This document shows positions 23,686-34,978 of a stretch of DNA of 64,000 bases, piece after piece; the stretch's first letter is position 1, and each line of letters opens with the position of its first letter. Source of the DNA: Lentinus brumalis (Eukaryota; Basidiomycota; Agaricomycetes; Polyporales; Polyporaceae); assembly GCA_001792895.1 (NCBI GenBank), contig MARA01000029.1:310001-374000 (forward strand). Direction: 5' to 3'. Position numbers and translations under genes: made by a program. The notes beneath the pieces are model-generated. The model was not told the DNA's origin, did no database searches, and saw nothing but the letters and a program-made list of their open reading frames with translations.

Positions 23686-23757
23686 TCTTCCGTACTTCTT
23701 CTCAAGCCCCGTATGTTGCGCTTGTCCCTGTCGTTGTACGCAGATATGTGAGCCGCC
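23686..23757 (+). pseudogene. Relic of the 3' end of the coiled-coil partner of D
   Basis: ACTTCTTCTCAAGCCCCG matches the LLLKPR codons of the pair C coiled-coil gene (about 20059-20076). The bases after it match that gene's 3' flank. Almost the whole gene between promoter and this scrap was deleted. Confidence 0.7.
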
Positions 23758-24058
23758 GTTAGCCGTCGTAGACCCCGCACAGGGCGCAAGAGATCCGTCT
23801 CCCGACTGAGGACTCGATGCACGTCTGCACATTTCGGCCGTTTGTCATCGGGGGTGCGGCGCTTCCTATACGGGCCGTCAAGAATCGTCACGCATGGTAC
23901 TCCGGCAGCGGGAGGGAAAACGACAATGCATAGAATGTTCAAGTCGAATGGTGCACACACCTAGCGCGTGCATTAAACTATGATACAGCCAAGTCCATCG
24001 CGTGTCTCGGCGCAACGCCTCCTTCCTCCCCTCCTCCCGTGCAGGCCGTGCGAGCAGC

Positions 24059-24933
24059 TCAAGCGGACTTGGCAGCCTCGACGAAGCGGCGCTCGGCCTC
24101 CTTGAAGTTGATCACGTTCCAGATCGCTGTCAGGTACTGCGCGCACAGGTCAGCAGCCAACTCTCAGACACGCGGAGGAGCGCACTCACGTCGGCCTTGA
24201 CGTTGTGGTACTGGAGGTAGAATGCGTGCTCCCAGATGTCGATGCCGATGATGGGGACATGCGAGAGCAGCGGGTCCTGGTTGGGCGTCGTCGCGATCTC
24301 GAGCTTCTTCGTCTCGGGGTTGTACCCGAGCCAGCCCCAGCCGGAGCCCTGGATGGCGGCCGTCACGGTGTTCATCTTCTTCTTGAACGCTGCGGGGTGG
24401 GTCAGCGGGGGCCAACGCGCAGATGTGGGGACAGTGCGCGTGACACAGAGGCAACACTCACCATCGACGCTGCCAAAGTCGGCCACGATAGCATCCTTCA
24501 GCGGGCCAGCCTTGAGCTCGCCGCCGCCCTGAGACTGGGGCGCGAGGTTCTTCCAGAAGAGCGAGTGGTTGATGTGTCCGCCGCCGTTGAACTTGAGCGC
24601 GGACTGGAGCTTGATCTGCTCCTTGGGTGCGGCGGCTTTGGCGTAGGCCTCCTCGGCGGCGTTGAGCCCGTTCACGTACGCCTGGTGGTGCTTGCTGTGG
24701 TGGAGCTCCATAATCTTGCCGGAGATGTGCGGCTCGAGAGCCTGTGTATGCGCGTGCGGTCAGCGAGAGGCGGCTTGAGAGCGAGATGAGGGACGCACGT
24801 CATAGGAATAGTCGAGCTTCGGGAGTGTGTGTACGCTGCGTGCGGCCAGGGAGAGGGACGCGGCGGGGACAGCGCGCGATGCGGGGCGGGCAGCGCGGGT
24901 GGCAGAGCGGGCGATGGTCGTGAGCAAAGACAT
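24059..24933 (-). CDS. SOD2: Mitochondrial manganese superoxide dismutase
   Basis: Four exons: 24933-24799, 24741-24462, 24389-24190, 24136-24059. They give 230 aa. The protein converts superoxide to hydrogen peroxide and oxygen in the mitochondrial matrix. The first 35 or so residues are rich in Arg, Ala and Ser, a typical import presequence before [11 protein letters not shown]. Metal ligands are visible: the first His of HHSKHH, His in [10 protein letters not shown], and Asp and His in [21 protein letters not shown] with its Gln is the manganese-type signature. Length and splice layout are normal. It lies alone inside the Hsp70/coiled-coil array, between orphan Hsp70 D and the broken pair. 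The array may have grown around an ancient housekeeping gene. Confidence 0.97.
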
Positions 24934-24981
24934 GGTGGTGAGAGAGAGAGAGCAACGGCGACGACGGCGACGAGGCAGGCG

Positions 24982-24988
24982 ATATATA
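24982..24988 (-). promoter_or_regulatory. TATA-like box of the SOD gene
   Basis: On the minus strand TATATAT lies about 50 bp upstream of the ATG in otherwise very GC-rich sequence. Confidence 0.5.
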
Positions 24989-25214
24989 CGCGCGCGCCGT
25001 CGGCCGACGTCATCGCTGCCAGCGCGCTTGTCCGCATGCGGTACCTTCAAGAAACTTCCACGACACAACGCCAGCTGCTGGCTTGAAGCTATACGATACT
25101 GATATGTACGTGTTACCTCTGAGACATGGCTATACCCGGCGGCTGACATATCTTCGTACCAGGACCGTAAGGACAAGCGCGACTTAGACTTGTTGACTCG
25201 GAATCGTATCCGCC

Positions 25215-25915
25215 GCCGTTCCAAGTCATCGAGCATCGTCACCAACACGACGTGGGGCTTGAATAAGTGTGTAAGATACGAACAGCGAGGATCCTCCCGC
25301 GCCGCCCGAGTGGGTGCTTGGCTGGATCTCTTGACGCATGAGGCCGAGCTGCGCGATGCTGAGCACCGGAGGCGACTGAACGACACGTTGATGTCTCCTC
25401 GGGTCAGCCCATTCGTCGACCATCGTCTCTGGATCGAACGAACGCCCCGGCTTCGCGACGACGGCGGAGAATCGGTCTCGAGAGACGATGCTTTCGCCCG
25501 TGACTCGCTGGAAGTGGAGAGCGAGGCGGACGTTCTCGTGCAGCAACTCCGAGAAGACATTCGCCAGCTCGGCCAGGGGACGTTGACACGCCGCCGGCAC
25601 GCCGCAGATGAGGAGGGTGTCGGTGAGGTGTTACGCCAAGGCAGCTTCGCCCCATGACTGACACTCCTGCTCGTCTCCCAGGTAAGCCTTCAGATGAATG
25701 CAGCTCATGGCGCGCCATCTGCCCGAGACTCGGACGGACGCTCTGGAACGGGATGGGAGTCAGCTACAGAAGCAACAGGGCAAAGCGTTGGCAGTACGTA
25801 GCTGGTCCTCTCATTTGCTCGTACACGCTCTAAAGTCCCATCCGGCATCGCAGTCCCAGTAGCCAGCGCGTATAGGACACCATCACGCCATGAAGTGCCA
25901 TCTGTACGAGGACAC
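25215..25915 (-). pseudogene. Broken 3' half of a coiled-coil gene (pair C type)
   Basis: Read on the minus strand, it starts at CTCGTACAGATGGCACT (the VQMAL codons) and runs through the intron, TGESIVSRD, FDPETMVDEW and AQLGL to TMLDDL, all close to the gene at 18676-20108. It has a frameshift with stop (CTTGGCGTAACACC where the parent has GAGTTGGCGGAGAAG), changed splice sites, and no stop after DDL. The 5' half is absent. Confidence 0.85.
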
Positions 25916-25926
25916 AGCCGTTGAAA

Positions 25927-25985
25927 TTGAGCACTTGACTCAGGACCGCACTGCGTTCCGTGAAGCACAACGACGACGCCGTCCT
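25927..25985 (+). pseudogene. Inverted 59-bp fragment of a coiled-coil gene
   Basis: TTGAGCAC...CTGCGTTCCGTGAA...CACAACGACGAC...GTCCTC matches the pair C coiled-coil codons for ALRSVNHNDDSVL (about 19352-19412), but on the plus strand. It abuts the next part of the same gene lying on the minus strand. An inversion therefore broke the gene between DDSVL and VQMAL. Confidence 0.8.
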
Positions 25986-25987
25986 CT

Positions 25988-27265
25988 GCAAGACTCGACC
26001 CGCATCGATGTTCGCGCCGAGGCGTTCTGAAAGGCGAGGCGCTACTTCAGTGCGTGCACGGCAGAGCGGCTGCAGGCTTCTCCGTATGGCAAGACGAAGA
26101 CATCAAGTAGATGCTCGAGTTCTTCGACAAGTCGACCAAGCCGGTTTGCAAGGACGAGAAGGAGCCGTCGTACATCACGTTCCGCGCTATGAGCTGCAAC
26201 GATGCCAACGTCAAGATCAAACGGGGCCAGTTGATGCTTTCACGGTCAGCGGTTCGTCGTCTCCCGAGTCAGTATGAGCTCATATACCTTGAAAGGGCCG
26301 ATATGATGTCTTTCTTCCGCCAGGGAGCGAGTAAATCGCTGAGGGTAGGTCGAATCGCGACGGCCATATGCAACGGATACGCAGCATTCTATTAATGCTG
26401 TGGAGACCGTCTTCCTCGTAGGTGGCTTCGCGGCAAGCCCCTTACTTTATGCTGGGCTCAAGCAGAACTTGGACGCGATCGGATTGACGATATGTCGTCC
26501 GGAGTCTTACACGTTAGCGCACACCGGCCTTCCATACCTCATTGGCTGCTGACCGCCGTCCAGGAGTAAGGCGGTCGCTCACGGGGCCGTGTGCTTCTAT
26601 CTCGAGCACTTCGTGTCCGCAAGAGTCATGAAGATGACGTACGGAATCGCAATCGTCGTCGACTACAACCGGAAGGACCCCGAGCACGCTCTCCGGAGCA
26701 GCAATATCTGCGTGCGCCCGTCAGGCCGCAAGATGGTCCGCGGCGCATATAGTCCATCCTCGAGAAGGTGCGTTGTCCGATCATCAAGCGCGGTCATGCT
26801 CAATCTGACGCGTTGGTGCCCGCAGGTAATCCGTATCCGGGAGACTGAGGAGTCGCACAACCCGCGGACGCTCGACAGCATCGTCCAGGATGTGCTGTGC
26901 TACAGAGGAACGGAGACCAACCCTCGCTGGGTCGACATCGAACCAGGTAACGCTCACACTCGTTATCGTACTACTCGGGGACACTGCACTTTGCACTTTA
27001 GAGCTGTACACTCCTCTGTGCATGATCTACGCGGACACGTCGAAGGTCGCGCGCCAGCCGCTGATCGGGCCCGATGGCGTGTACTACATACGTTCAACAC
27101 TTCACGATCGTTCTTCTCTGCGGCTTGACTGAACTCTGGGCACAGATCTGTTGGGACGAAAACGTAAGTGTGGTCTTGTTATGCCGGTGATCGCGGACCA
27201 CTGGATGGCTGGTGATCGTCCTTGCAGGGACTCGAGAAGCGGTACGTGCTGCTCGTGCTTGGTCG
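25988..27265 (+). pseudogene. Broken 3' half of an Hsp70 gene (pair C type)
   Basis: It begins abruptly within exon 5 (CTCGACCCGCATC...) and continues to exon 12 (GGACTCGAGAAGCGG near 27228-27243). Identity with the gene at 15787-18269 is high. Exons 1-4 with phosphate motifs 1 and 2 are missing. Lesions include a 2 bp loss giving TTCTGA, a GT to GC change at the exon 5 donor, and a stop AAGTAGATG in exon 6. With the broken coiled-coil gene to its left it keeps the divergent layout, so this was once a full pair that lost its centre. Confidence 0.88.
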
Positions 27266-27311
27266 AGGTATCCTCTGACTCAACGTCGTCCTCACCCCAG
27301 TGGTCACTATT

Positions 27312-27366
27312 CAGATCTGGATCGGGAAGTCGATAGCTTTGGATCCCAACAAGCGCAAACAACCGC
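27312..27366 (+). repeat. Dispersed ~55-bp repeat, copy 4
   Basis: CTGGATCGGGAAGTCGATAG followed by ACAAGCGCAAACAACCGCC. It lies directly behind the broken Hsp70 and is closest to copy 3. Confidence 0.75.
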
Positions 27367-27541
27367 CTACCAGTGTTTCGCTCATTCGGCGATCAGGGTA
27401 GGTACCGTACCCCTCATGGCTGCACTTTGTCTCGAGGCTAACAGCCCCACTCTTATATATGAGTCGTACTGCGGGGTACTTATCACAGTAACGCGATACA
27501 CGAGAACGTATGAGTGCTACTTACATCCAACACCGCACTCA

Positions 27542-30037
27542 TCAACGCGATACTGCAGGTTCGTACACGATTGTCGCCGGGCCGCGTCTCTCCACGCCCT
27601 GTGTACACGAGGTTCATGAGTTGCTCGGAGTGCCGAGAGTTGCGCAACACTTCATGAAGCTTACCTTCTCCATCCAGCTGAGCTGTGCCTTCATTTCCGT
27701 AAGGCCGCAACGCAGGACGAGCTTGAAAAATTGCTCATAGTATGTACCGGTGGATCTGACGATCGCTCGTCGAGGAACTTGAGACGTGTCGGCAGACACG
27801 GTGCATAGCGTCGTGAAGAGCTCTGCGGAACACAGGTGAGTCAGACGCAGTCCTGCACCGTCTTGTGCCATCGTTACGCTCCGAAGACTAACCTGGGCAT
27901 CCATCGATCCATCGTGGAGCTGTCGTGATCGTCCCCTTGTAGACCATGACATCGGCTGTTATGCTGTTAAGCGTACCGGAATCGCGCGTCTCGATGAAGT
28001 ATTCCTCGGAGACCTCTTGGTTTTCGTGAACGAGGGTGCCCTGTCAGCGTCGTGACTTGTGGAGAATGATGCATACGAGGAACTCCCTTGAGTCCCCTCC
28101 GTGTCACGAAGGTGACTACCGACCTTCTGAATGATCGTAGAGAACGCGTCGTTCAGAGCGACCCGCCCTGACGGCCGTACTATCTTGAGATGGCTTCGAG
28201 CTTTGTGCTCTGGATTGTCTGCCTCGTACGTCACATTGATGTCGGTCCCGTACGTCATTTTCATGACCCGCGCCGATACGTAGTGCTCGAGGAAGAAGTA
28301 TACCGCGCCATTCGCGACGGCCTTGTTCCTGTGAAAACGACTCATGAGCACTTGGGACCAACTCAATAATATTTTGGGACCAACTCACGTGTGCGTGTCC
28401 GGTCTGTAGATGGTCATACCTAGCTTGTTAAGCTTCAACTTGAGGGAGGAATACAGCCAGGGGCTGGAGGCGAAGCCGCCGACGAGGAACACGGTCTAGG
28501 CATTGTACGGTCAGTGATGGACCGATCGGGGAGTCGACACAACGTACCGAGATGTAGGGCTTCGACCCCTTCCGTTGCACCTTCACGGTATTGACGATCG
28601 CATCGATACAGGGTTGGAAGAATGATGCCATGACCTCTCTAAGAAAGCATGAGTGAGTCTGCTGCATACGCTTTGGACATATATGAGTGTCTCTCATACC
28701 CGGATAGCATCAGTTGACCACAAAATATGTTGACCGAGGGATCATTAGCTCTGATCGACGCAAACTGGATGTACGACGCTTCCTTGCTATCTTTGAACAC
28801 TGGCTTCGTCGACGCGTCGAAATAATTGATCATGGACTGAATTTCATCCTCTACTCCATACGGAGAGTTACGCAGGATTCCTTATGATCGGAGCAGCGTA
28901 GTGAGTAGCCATGCGGGGCCGCATGAGTCGTTGCGTAGTATTATGAAACAGGACGCTCACGTTTCAGGTGGTCAGTGGCTCTGACGTTGACGAGGATAGA
29001 GCCTTGCACTAGGCCTAAGGTAGAGGAGTTGAGCTGTTACGCTGGAGTATTGTGGGAAGATAGTAGTACTCAACAGTCTGGTGCCGTGATCTCCTCGATC
29101 GTTGTAGGAGAGACGGATAGGAATCGATAGCTACTGATATCCACCGTTCCACCGCCGGTATCGACGATCGTGACGCTTTTTCTGTCCTGTATGACCTGAT
29201 AATGAGCACTGAGGAAGCGAAGAGAAGCATATCATACCGCACCCGCAACGTTTCGGTCGTGAGACCACTCTGAATGCAGAAGTGCAGACTTGCTTCGCCC
29301 TCCGTGACGAAATGCACCCGGTCATGGCCGGCGGCAGAGTCTGGCACAAGTCCCCCGAGGACCGCTGCCTGGCGCATCTTACCCTGCTGCAAGCCGCCCC
29401 AGCCGTTGGGATGGGACAAGACGAAGTCCATCTGATGCTCCACCGACTGCCACAGAGTGTCGCCGCCGCCGTGAGTTTCACATATGAAGCGGCGTGCGCA
29501 GGAGAAGAGATATGAAAGGAAGTGCCCCAGCACCTCGACGACCGTCTTGTTGGGTGGCAGCTTGGCAACATCGGGCAACTTCTCCATGATCGCGTCTCGG
29601 TCCATATTCTCAGGGTTCAAATGGATCTTGAACCTGCATCGAGCGTGGAAGTCAGTATGGACAAGACGAAAAGTTGTGGAGGTTCGCTGACCATTCCACG
29701 AAGATCAGGTTCTTCTTCCGCACCTCAAACGCGATCCCCGGGCGTTTGGTCTCCGCACCGACAGAGTGAACTGACCCGTCGGGATGATAGTAAATGACTG
29801 ACGGTACTTTAGCGTCACTGGCCGCATGTTCTTGGCCGGGATACCTGTGAAGGACGTACGGCTATGAAGTGAGAGTGTTCGTTTGGAGATTGTCGAGATA
29901 ACTCACCGGGTCACTCCGTGTACCATGGGGACCTCTCCCGGATCAAGCAAAGCATACGCCATCCCAGAGTAAGTAGTTCCAACATCAATCGCGAGGACAA
30001 GCTTGCGCGTAGGTCCTCTGTATGGATTGATAGGCAT
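27542..30037 (-). CDS. HSPA12-like Hsp70 family ATPase, pair E (last intron lost)
   Basis: Twelve exons: 30037-29907, 29844-29692, 29633-29243, 29186-29075, 29014-28961, 28880-28700, 28638-28548, 28495-28389, 28328-28124, 28040-27893, 27822-27665, 27598-27542. They give 595 aa. ATP-binding motifs are intact: LAIDVGTTYSG, VDTGGGTVD and VFLVGGFASSP. The intron that separates the last two exons in every other copy is precisely absent: GGCGTGGAGAGACGC runs straight into GGCCCGGCGACA. Two introns are unusually long here (80 and 83 nt), and one holds a short tandem copy of TTGGGACCAACTCA. This is a diverged subtype. It is divergent from the coiled-coil gene at 30402. Role as for the other pairs: ATPase of unknown client. 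Confidence 0.94.
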
Positions 30038-30401
30038 TGGGGCAGACGACGACGCAAGAGTAGCTCTGGGGTCAATCTGGGGTTACATATATTCTCCCGG
30101 GTCTTGACTGAAGGGCGTGCGGCATTGCGGGGGCGCAGATGCATCAGCTTCCCAGACAAGGAGCGGTGGTTCGCTATACACCGAACGTGTGTCTTCCTTG
30201 ATCGCAAAGATGCCATCAATTCGTAGGCATCTATTCGGGTCATGCTGCTTCATGGCGTGAGTTTTACGGGGGCCGCTCCGTATGTATGAATGTAAGTGAT
30301 GGACAAACCTTCAGGCGCATAGGCACCTGGGGCTTGGACGTTTCCGACAACAACGGTCGTGCACTCGACGGGCTTTTGCCAACTACTCCTTGCAAGGTGC
30401 C
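30038..30401. promoter_or_regulatory. Bidirectional promoter of pair E
   Basis: 364 bp between divergent ATGs, the shortest of the set. The GCTGCGGTA motif of the other pairs was not found, so this pair may be controlled differently. Confidence 0.5.
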
Positions 30402-31810
30402 ATGTCGATGTTCTTCATCAGTATGCTTCGCGCTCCCCCGGGGCCCTGCATGCCACAATCCGGCGAACCACCCACACTGGGCGGAGGAAGCCCTCCCTCG
30501 GGGGACGACGGACGGACCCACCTCTCAGAATCGAAGTCCATGGTGCAGGATGCCGAGGTACAGAGATTGGAGTCGCTGTTGAAAGAGATGAGATGTGAAG
30601 TTGAGCAGGCGCGGGTCAGGGAGGGCGATGCGCAGTGGAAGATCGCGACGCTGGAGTCGATGATTGCGAAGGACAAGGGGGTCATTGCGGCGGGCGAGGC
30701 AAAGCATCAAACCGAGATCCAGAAGCTACAAGAGAGACTCCAGGCCGCCGATCGTTGCCTAGCGGGGTTGAGCCATTCACTTTCCGTTGCGGAAATGTGT
30801 CATGAAGAGACGCGGGGTCTTCTGCAGGCGAGGACCATCGAGCTAGAGGAGGCACGCCGCTACCTGACGAAGATCGACGACGTTGACGACCACGATGTCC
30901 TCGAAGTCGTGAGAACCATCAACTCCCACATCTACCAAACAGCATGCGCTATCGCGAGGGCTTACCAGGAGTGGTGCGGGAACCCGCGAAACAACAAGGT
31001 TGCAGAACGCGTTCGCAGGGAAACGAGGGTGCTCGACGGTCATCTGATTCTCTTCACTCGCAGGCTCGAGTATCGACAGGCCACAAATGGACTCTTGCTG
31101 CAACTCGCCCTCCAGACCGCGATGGTATCGTTTCTCCAATCGGCCGGTGCCTTCTGGGGATGCCCTGCGACTGGTAGCTCCTCCACTAACTGCAAGCTTC
31201 AGGAGCTATATCGGCGCATCAGGGTACATGGTAAGTACCCATCATATCCAGACCAGTTCATACAGTAACTGGCCGTCGTACAGAGCCGCAGTCAGTCTCT
31301 GCTAGGTGGCGAGTTCTAAGTCGCACATACCTGGAGTCGTCCGAGAACGCCGACGATCTTATACACCGAATGCGAGACAACCTCCTGCACGACGTCGTCG
31401 ACGTCCTCCTTTCTTGCAGCGTATCAAACTCTCGCACGACGCTTGAGAGAGAGGTGGACCGGACTTACCGCGGGGCGTTTGACGAGATCATCCTCTTGAC
31501 GCTGAAGTTTCGCCGTTTCACCGGCATGTCCATCGTGTCCCGAGACTTGAAGATCGTCAGCGCGGAGTCCGGAGGGGCCTTCGACGTGCGTTGGATGCAG
31601 AATGGGTGGACTGAGTCGAAGAAGAAACGATCCTCCCGTCGTCCATCTGACGCCAGTGTGCTGTGCACGACGCAGCTTGGATTAGTGCGAGAGGAAATCG
31701 AGGAGAGCTCGGGGAAACAGCAGGGCGAATCAAAAGAGGTGGTGCTGCTGAAAGCGCAGGTGGCTCTGGCGGAAGTACTGGACGAATTGCCATACGGCAC
31801 ACGCAGGTAA
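30402..31810 (+). CDS. Coiled-coil protein of pair E
   Basis: Exons 30402-31230 and 31284-31810 give 451 aa. The ATG at 30402 (MSMFFISML) was chosen; the frame upstream opens only with TTG. The N-terminus has a short hydrophobic patch followed by a Pro/Gly-rich segment, so a membrane anchor is uncertain. About residues 45-150 form a coiled coil. Family signatures follow: YLTKIDDVDDHDVLE, INSHIYQTA, EPQSVSARW after the intron, TGMSIVSRDLKIVSA, VLCTTQLGLV and VLLKAQVALAEVLDEL. It is one of the most diverged of the paired partners, as its Hsp70 is of the Hsp70s. This would fit co-evolution of each pair. Only 286 bp separate its stop from that of the Hsp70 of pair F. Confidence 0.9.
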
Positions 31811-32096
31811 GTTCCTTGCTGGCGGTTGTTAAGTTGCGGTGTTCACTGATCCATCAGGAACGGCGAAACTGGAAAATGAGGGACGTACACACCAACAGCT
31901 GGGGGAGACACATCTTCTTGACGCCTTCTGAACATCGAGTATGGAGGTAGACAGCTAGTTTCTCTTGGTGAAGTTGTCTCGCTCGACATCGACGCGATCA
32001 CAGGAAATGTACGACTCGGCGCATAGCAGAAGACCATGTATTCGCATAAACTTACAAAAATCGGGCGTACAGTTGGCAGCTCCATGTCACACTTCA

Positions 32097-34560
32097 TCAA
32101 CGGTACTCTTCCAGTTCATCATCGTAGACGATCGTGGCAGGCCCGCTGTCGAAGGAACCGTCAGCGCTGAACTCACTTGAGCGCAAAGTCGACGACTACT
32201 CACCGCTTCTCTTGCCCCTGTCACGGACGCCGGTAGTCAGTATTAGAGCTATGCAACATGCCAACACGACTCACGTCCTCAGTCCAGCTGATCTGAGCCT
32301 TCATCTCGGTCAAACCACATTGCAAGATGATGTTGTAGACTTGGACGTAGTACGTCCCCTGCGAGCCCTCCCGTGGGGTCCTCGCGACCTTAGACGTATC
32401 CGCGCGGATGGTGCAAAGCGGCGTGTACATCTCTGAGCACAGGCGTGAGTATCTCCTCGAGGAGAAACCCGTCTCTCCGCATACCTGATTCGACATCCAT
32501 CCAGTGCGGGTCAGACGAGTTCCCCTTATAGCAGGTAATCGACGTCGAGATCTTGTTGAGCGTCCTCTGCTCACGAGCCTCCCTGAAGTAGCAGCGCGAC
32601 ATCTCTCGGTGCTCCTGGACACGCGTTCCCTGGTTATCTCCTATCAGTCGATGTCCGGACACATCCATACATCTGTGACGAACCTTGGTCAAGATTGGGG
32701 AGAAGCCGTTGGGTAGCACGATACGACCGGACGGGCGGACAATCCTCCACAGGGTACGCGTTGCGTGCTCGGGGTCGTTGGGAACATAGTCATGATTGCA
32801 GGCGACGCCGTACGTTGTTCGGATCACGCGAGCAGAGACGAAGCGATCCAAGTAGAACGACACGGCGCCCTCTGAGACCGCCTTGCTCCTGCATGCAGAT
32901 CGTAGTAGTGAGGAAAGGAGCGGACAAAACAATGGTAACACAACGTACGTGTGTGTGTCTGGCCTGCACAGCGTCATGCCGCGCCCTTGGAGAGTAGTTT
33001 GAAGACCGTTGTACAGCCAGGGGCTGGCAGCGAAACCGCCGACGAGGAAGACACTCTGTGAGACAGCAGGTGACTTGTTACTTCTCGCATCATGCTGTCA
33101 ACCCAAGGTACTGACCTTGATCGGATGAGACTCTGCGGCCTGCCGCTGCCGCTGCACGGTGGCCACGATGCTGTCCAGCGCCGGTTGGAAGAAGGAAGCC
33201 ATCTCCGCTCTGTAAGTGCGATGTTGAGACAACGATCGCACGAGGCGATGGACAACGTACCCGGACAGCTGGAGCTGGCCGCGACGGATCTTGGATTTGG
33301 GATCGTTACACCCCATCGAGCCGAACTTGATGTACGAGGTCTCGTTCGAGTCCTTGAAGACGGGCTTTGTGAACTTGTCGAAGTAGTCGAGCATCGTCTT
33401 GATGTCCTCCTCGTTACCGTATGCCGAGTTCTTCAGACGTTCTAGAGTGTGCCGTCAGTCAGTACATGCCGTGCAAAGGATCCAAGATGTGTGCGTACCC
33501 TTCAAGAACTTCTCGGCCCTCACGTTCACTCTCGTCGAGCCCTGCATGATACCTGGGGATGATGGCCTTAGTATACCAAGCGGATGAACATAAAGAAAAG
33601 ACTCACATTCGGCAGTTGCGACCTCTTCCACGGAGATGGGCGTCGTCGAGGTGAAGGAGTAGCTACTGATATCGACCGTACCTCCTCCCGCATCTACAAT
33701 CATGACGCTCTCGCCCGTCTGCGACGACAACGTCAGACAATACACACTTCAGGGAGACCCCCTAAAGGACGCACCTCGATAGATTCAGACGTCAAGCCGC
33801 TCTGAACGCAGAAGTGCAAGCTCGCCTCTCCTTCGGTGACAAAGTGGATCCGCGCGTGGCCGGCAGCGTTGTCGGGTACCAGACCCGCGAGCACAGCAGC
33901 GTGACGCATCTTCCCCTGTTGCAGGCCCTCCCATCCATTCGGGTGAGAGAGGACGATGTCGATCTGGTCACTCAGGGAGTTCCAGAGGCTCTCGCCACTG
34001 GCATGAGTGTCGGTGATGTACCGACGCGCGCAGGAGAAGAGGTAGCCGAGGAAGTCGGCGAAGACCTCGATGACGGTCTTACTTGGGGGAAGCGGGGGAA
34101 GGTCGCGTCGATTCACTTCATCGGAGTCGAGGTGCTCGGGACGAAGATGGAGCTTGAACCTAGCCCGGACGGCAGGCTGAGTGCCGCGAGCAGCAAGGGC
34201 GAAGCCAAAACGCACCACTTCGAGAGAAACAGGTCTTCATCCTCTGCATCCAGTTCTATTCCTGGTACCGCCGCCTCCGCACCCGCCGAGTGCACAGTAC
34301 CGTCCGGACGGTAGTACAAGATAGTGGGGATCTTCGAGTCGCCCGCGGCGTTCTCCTGTCCCGGAAATCTATACAAGTACTGCTGCATCAGCAACAACTC
34401 AGTGGCGCAAGGAGTGCTTGACATACCGAGTTACTCCTTGGATCCTTGGAACCTCCCCCGGGTCGAGGATGGCGTATGATATTCCAGAGTAGGTCGTACC
34501 AACGTCGATGCCAAGGACAAGCTTGCGTGTCGGACCACCGTACGGTTTCACAGGCGCCAT
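32097..34560 (-). CDS. HSPA12-like Hsp70 family ATPase, pair F
   Basis: Thirteen exons: 34560-34427, 34368-34216, 34159-33775, 33718-33607, 33552-33499, 33441-33261, 33209-33116, 33055-32949, 32888-32684, 32629-32485, 32432-32275, 32217-32204, 32145-32097. They give 596 aa. It is nearly identical to the Hsp70 of pair A, including most intron sequence. The N-terminus is MAPVKPYGGPTRKLVLG against MAPVTPYGGPTRKLVLG. The ATP-binding motifs LGIDVGTTYSG, VDAGGGTVD and VFLVGGFAASP are intact. It is the mirror-image arm of an inverted duplication with pair A. Differences cluster in exon 10 (CYFREAREQRT against FCREAQARQKK). It is divergent from the coiled-coil gene at 34979. Confidence 0.95.
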
Positions 34561-34978
34561 TGGATGCTGAGTACTGACGGGGATCGAGGAGGAGTACCGT
34601 GTAGGCTTTCGAGTCGCGCGGAGGTTATGATGAGTGAGGAACCTGGCCGAGGCCGCTCCCTGCTACTTTGTGCTGCGGTAGTGGGGATCAGGGGTCGGTC
34701 GAAGGGCCCTCAACGTGGATGCATGGCGGCTTCGACATGTATGCCGCACGTCAACCTTCTTTGGCCCACAAATGAACGACCGCCCACCTCAGGCGTGGTG
34801 GAAGTCTGCTGCGTGGACAGTCGAACACCACAAGGATGCGAGGACGCGCTGAAACGACATATACGCCCAGATGCGTGCTGCAAGCAAGATTGGGAAGGAT
34901 CGGAGACATTTTATATGAGTCGTGGCATGTGGATAAATGTCGAGAGTGGGGGCATTCCGCGCAACTCTGCCTTGGACC
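34561..34978. promoter_or_regulatory. Bidirectional promoter of pair F
   Basis: 418 bp. It contains GTGCTGCGGTAG at 34670-34681 and the conserved block 34793-34832, both shared in inverted orientation with pair A and both kept, more weakly, beside orphan D. Confidence 0.7.
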
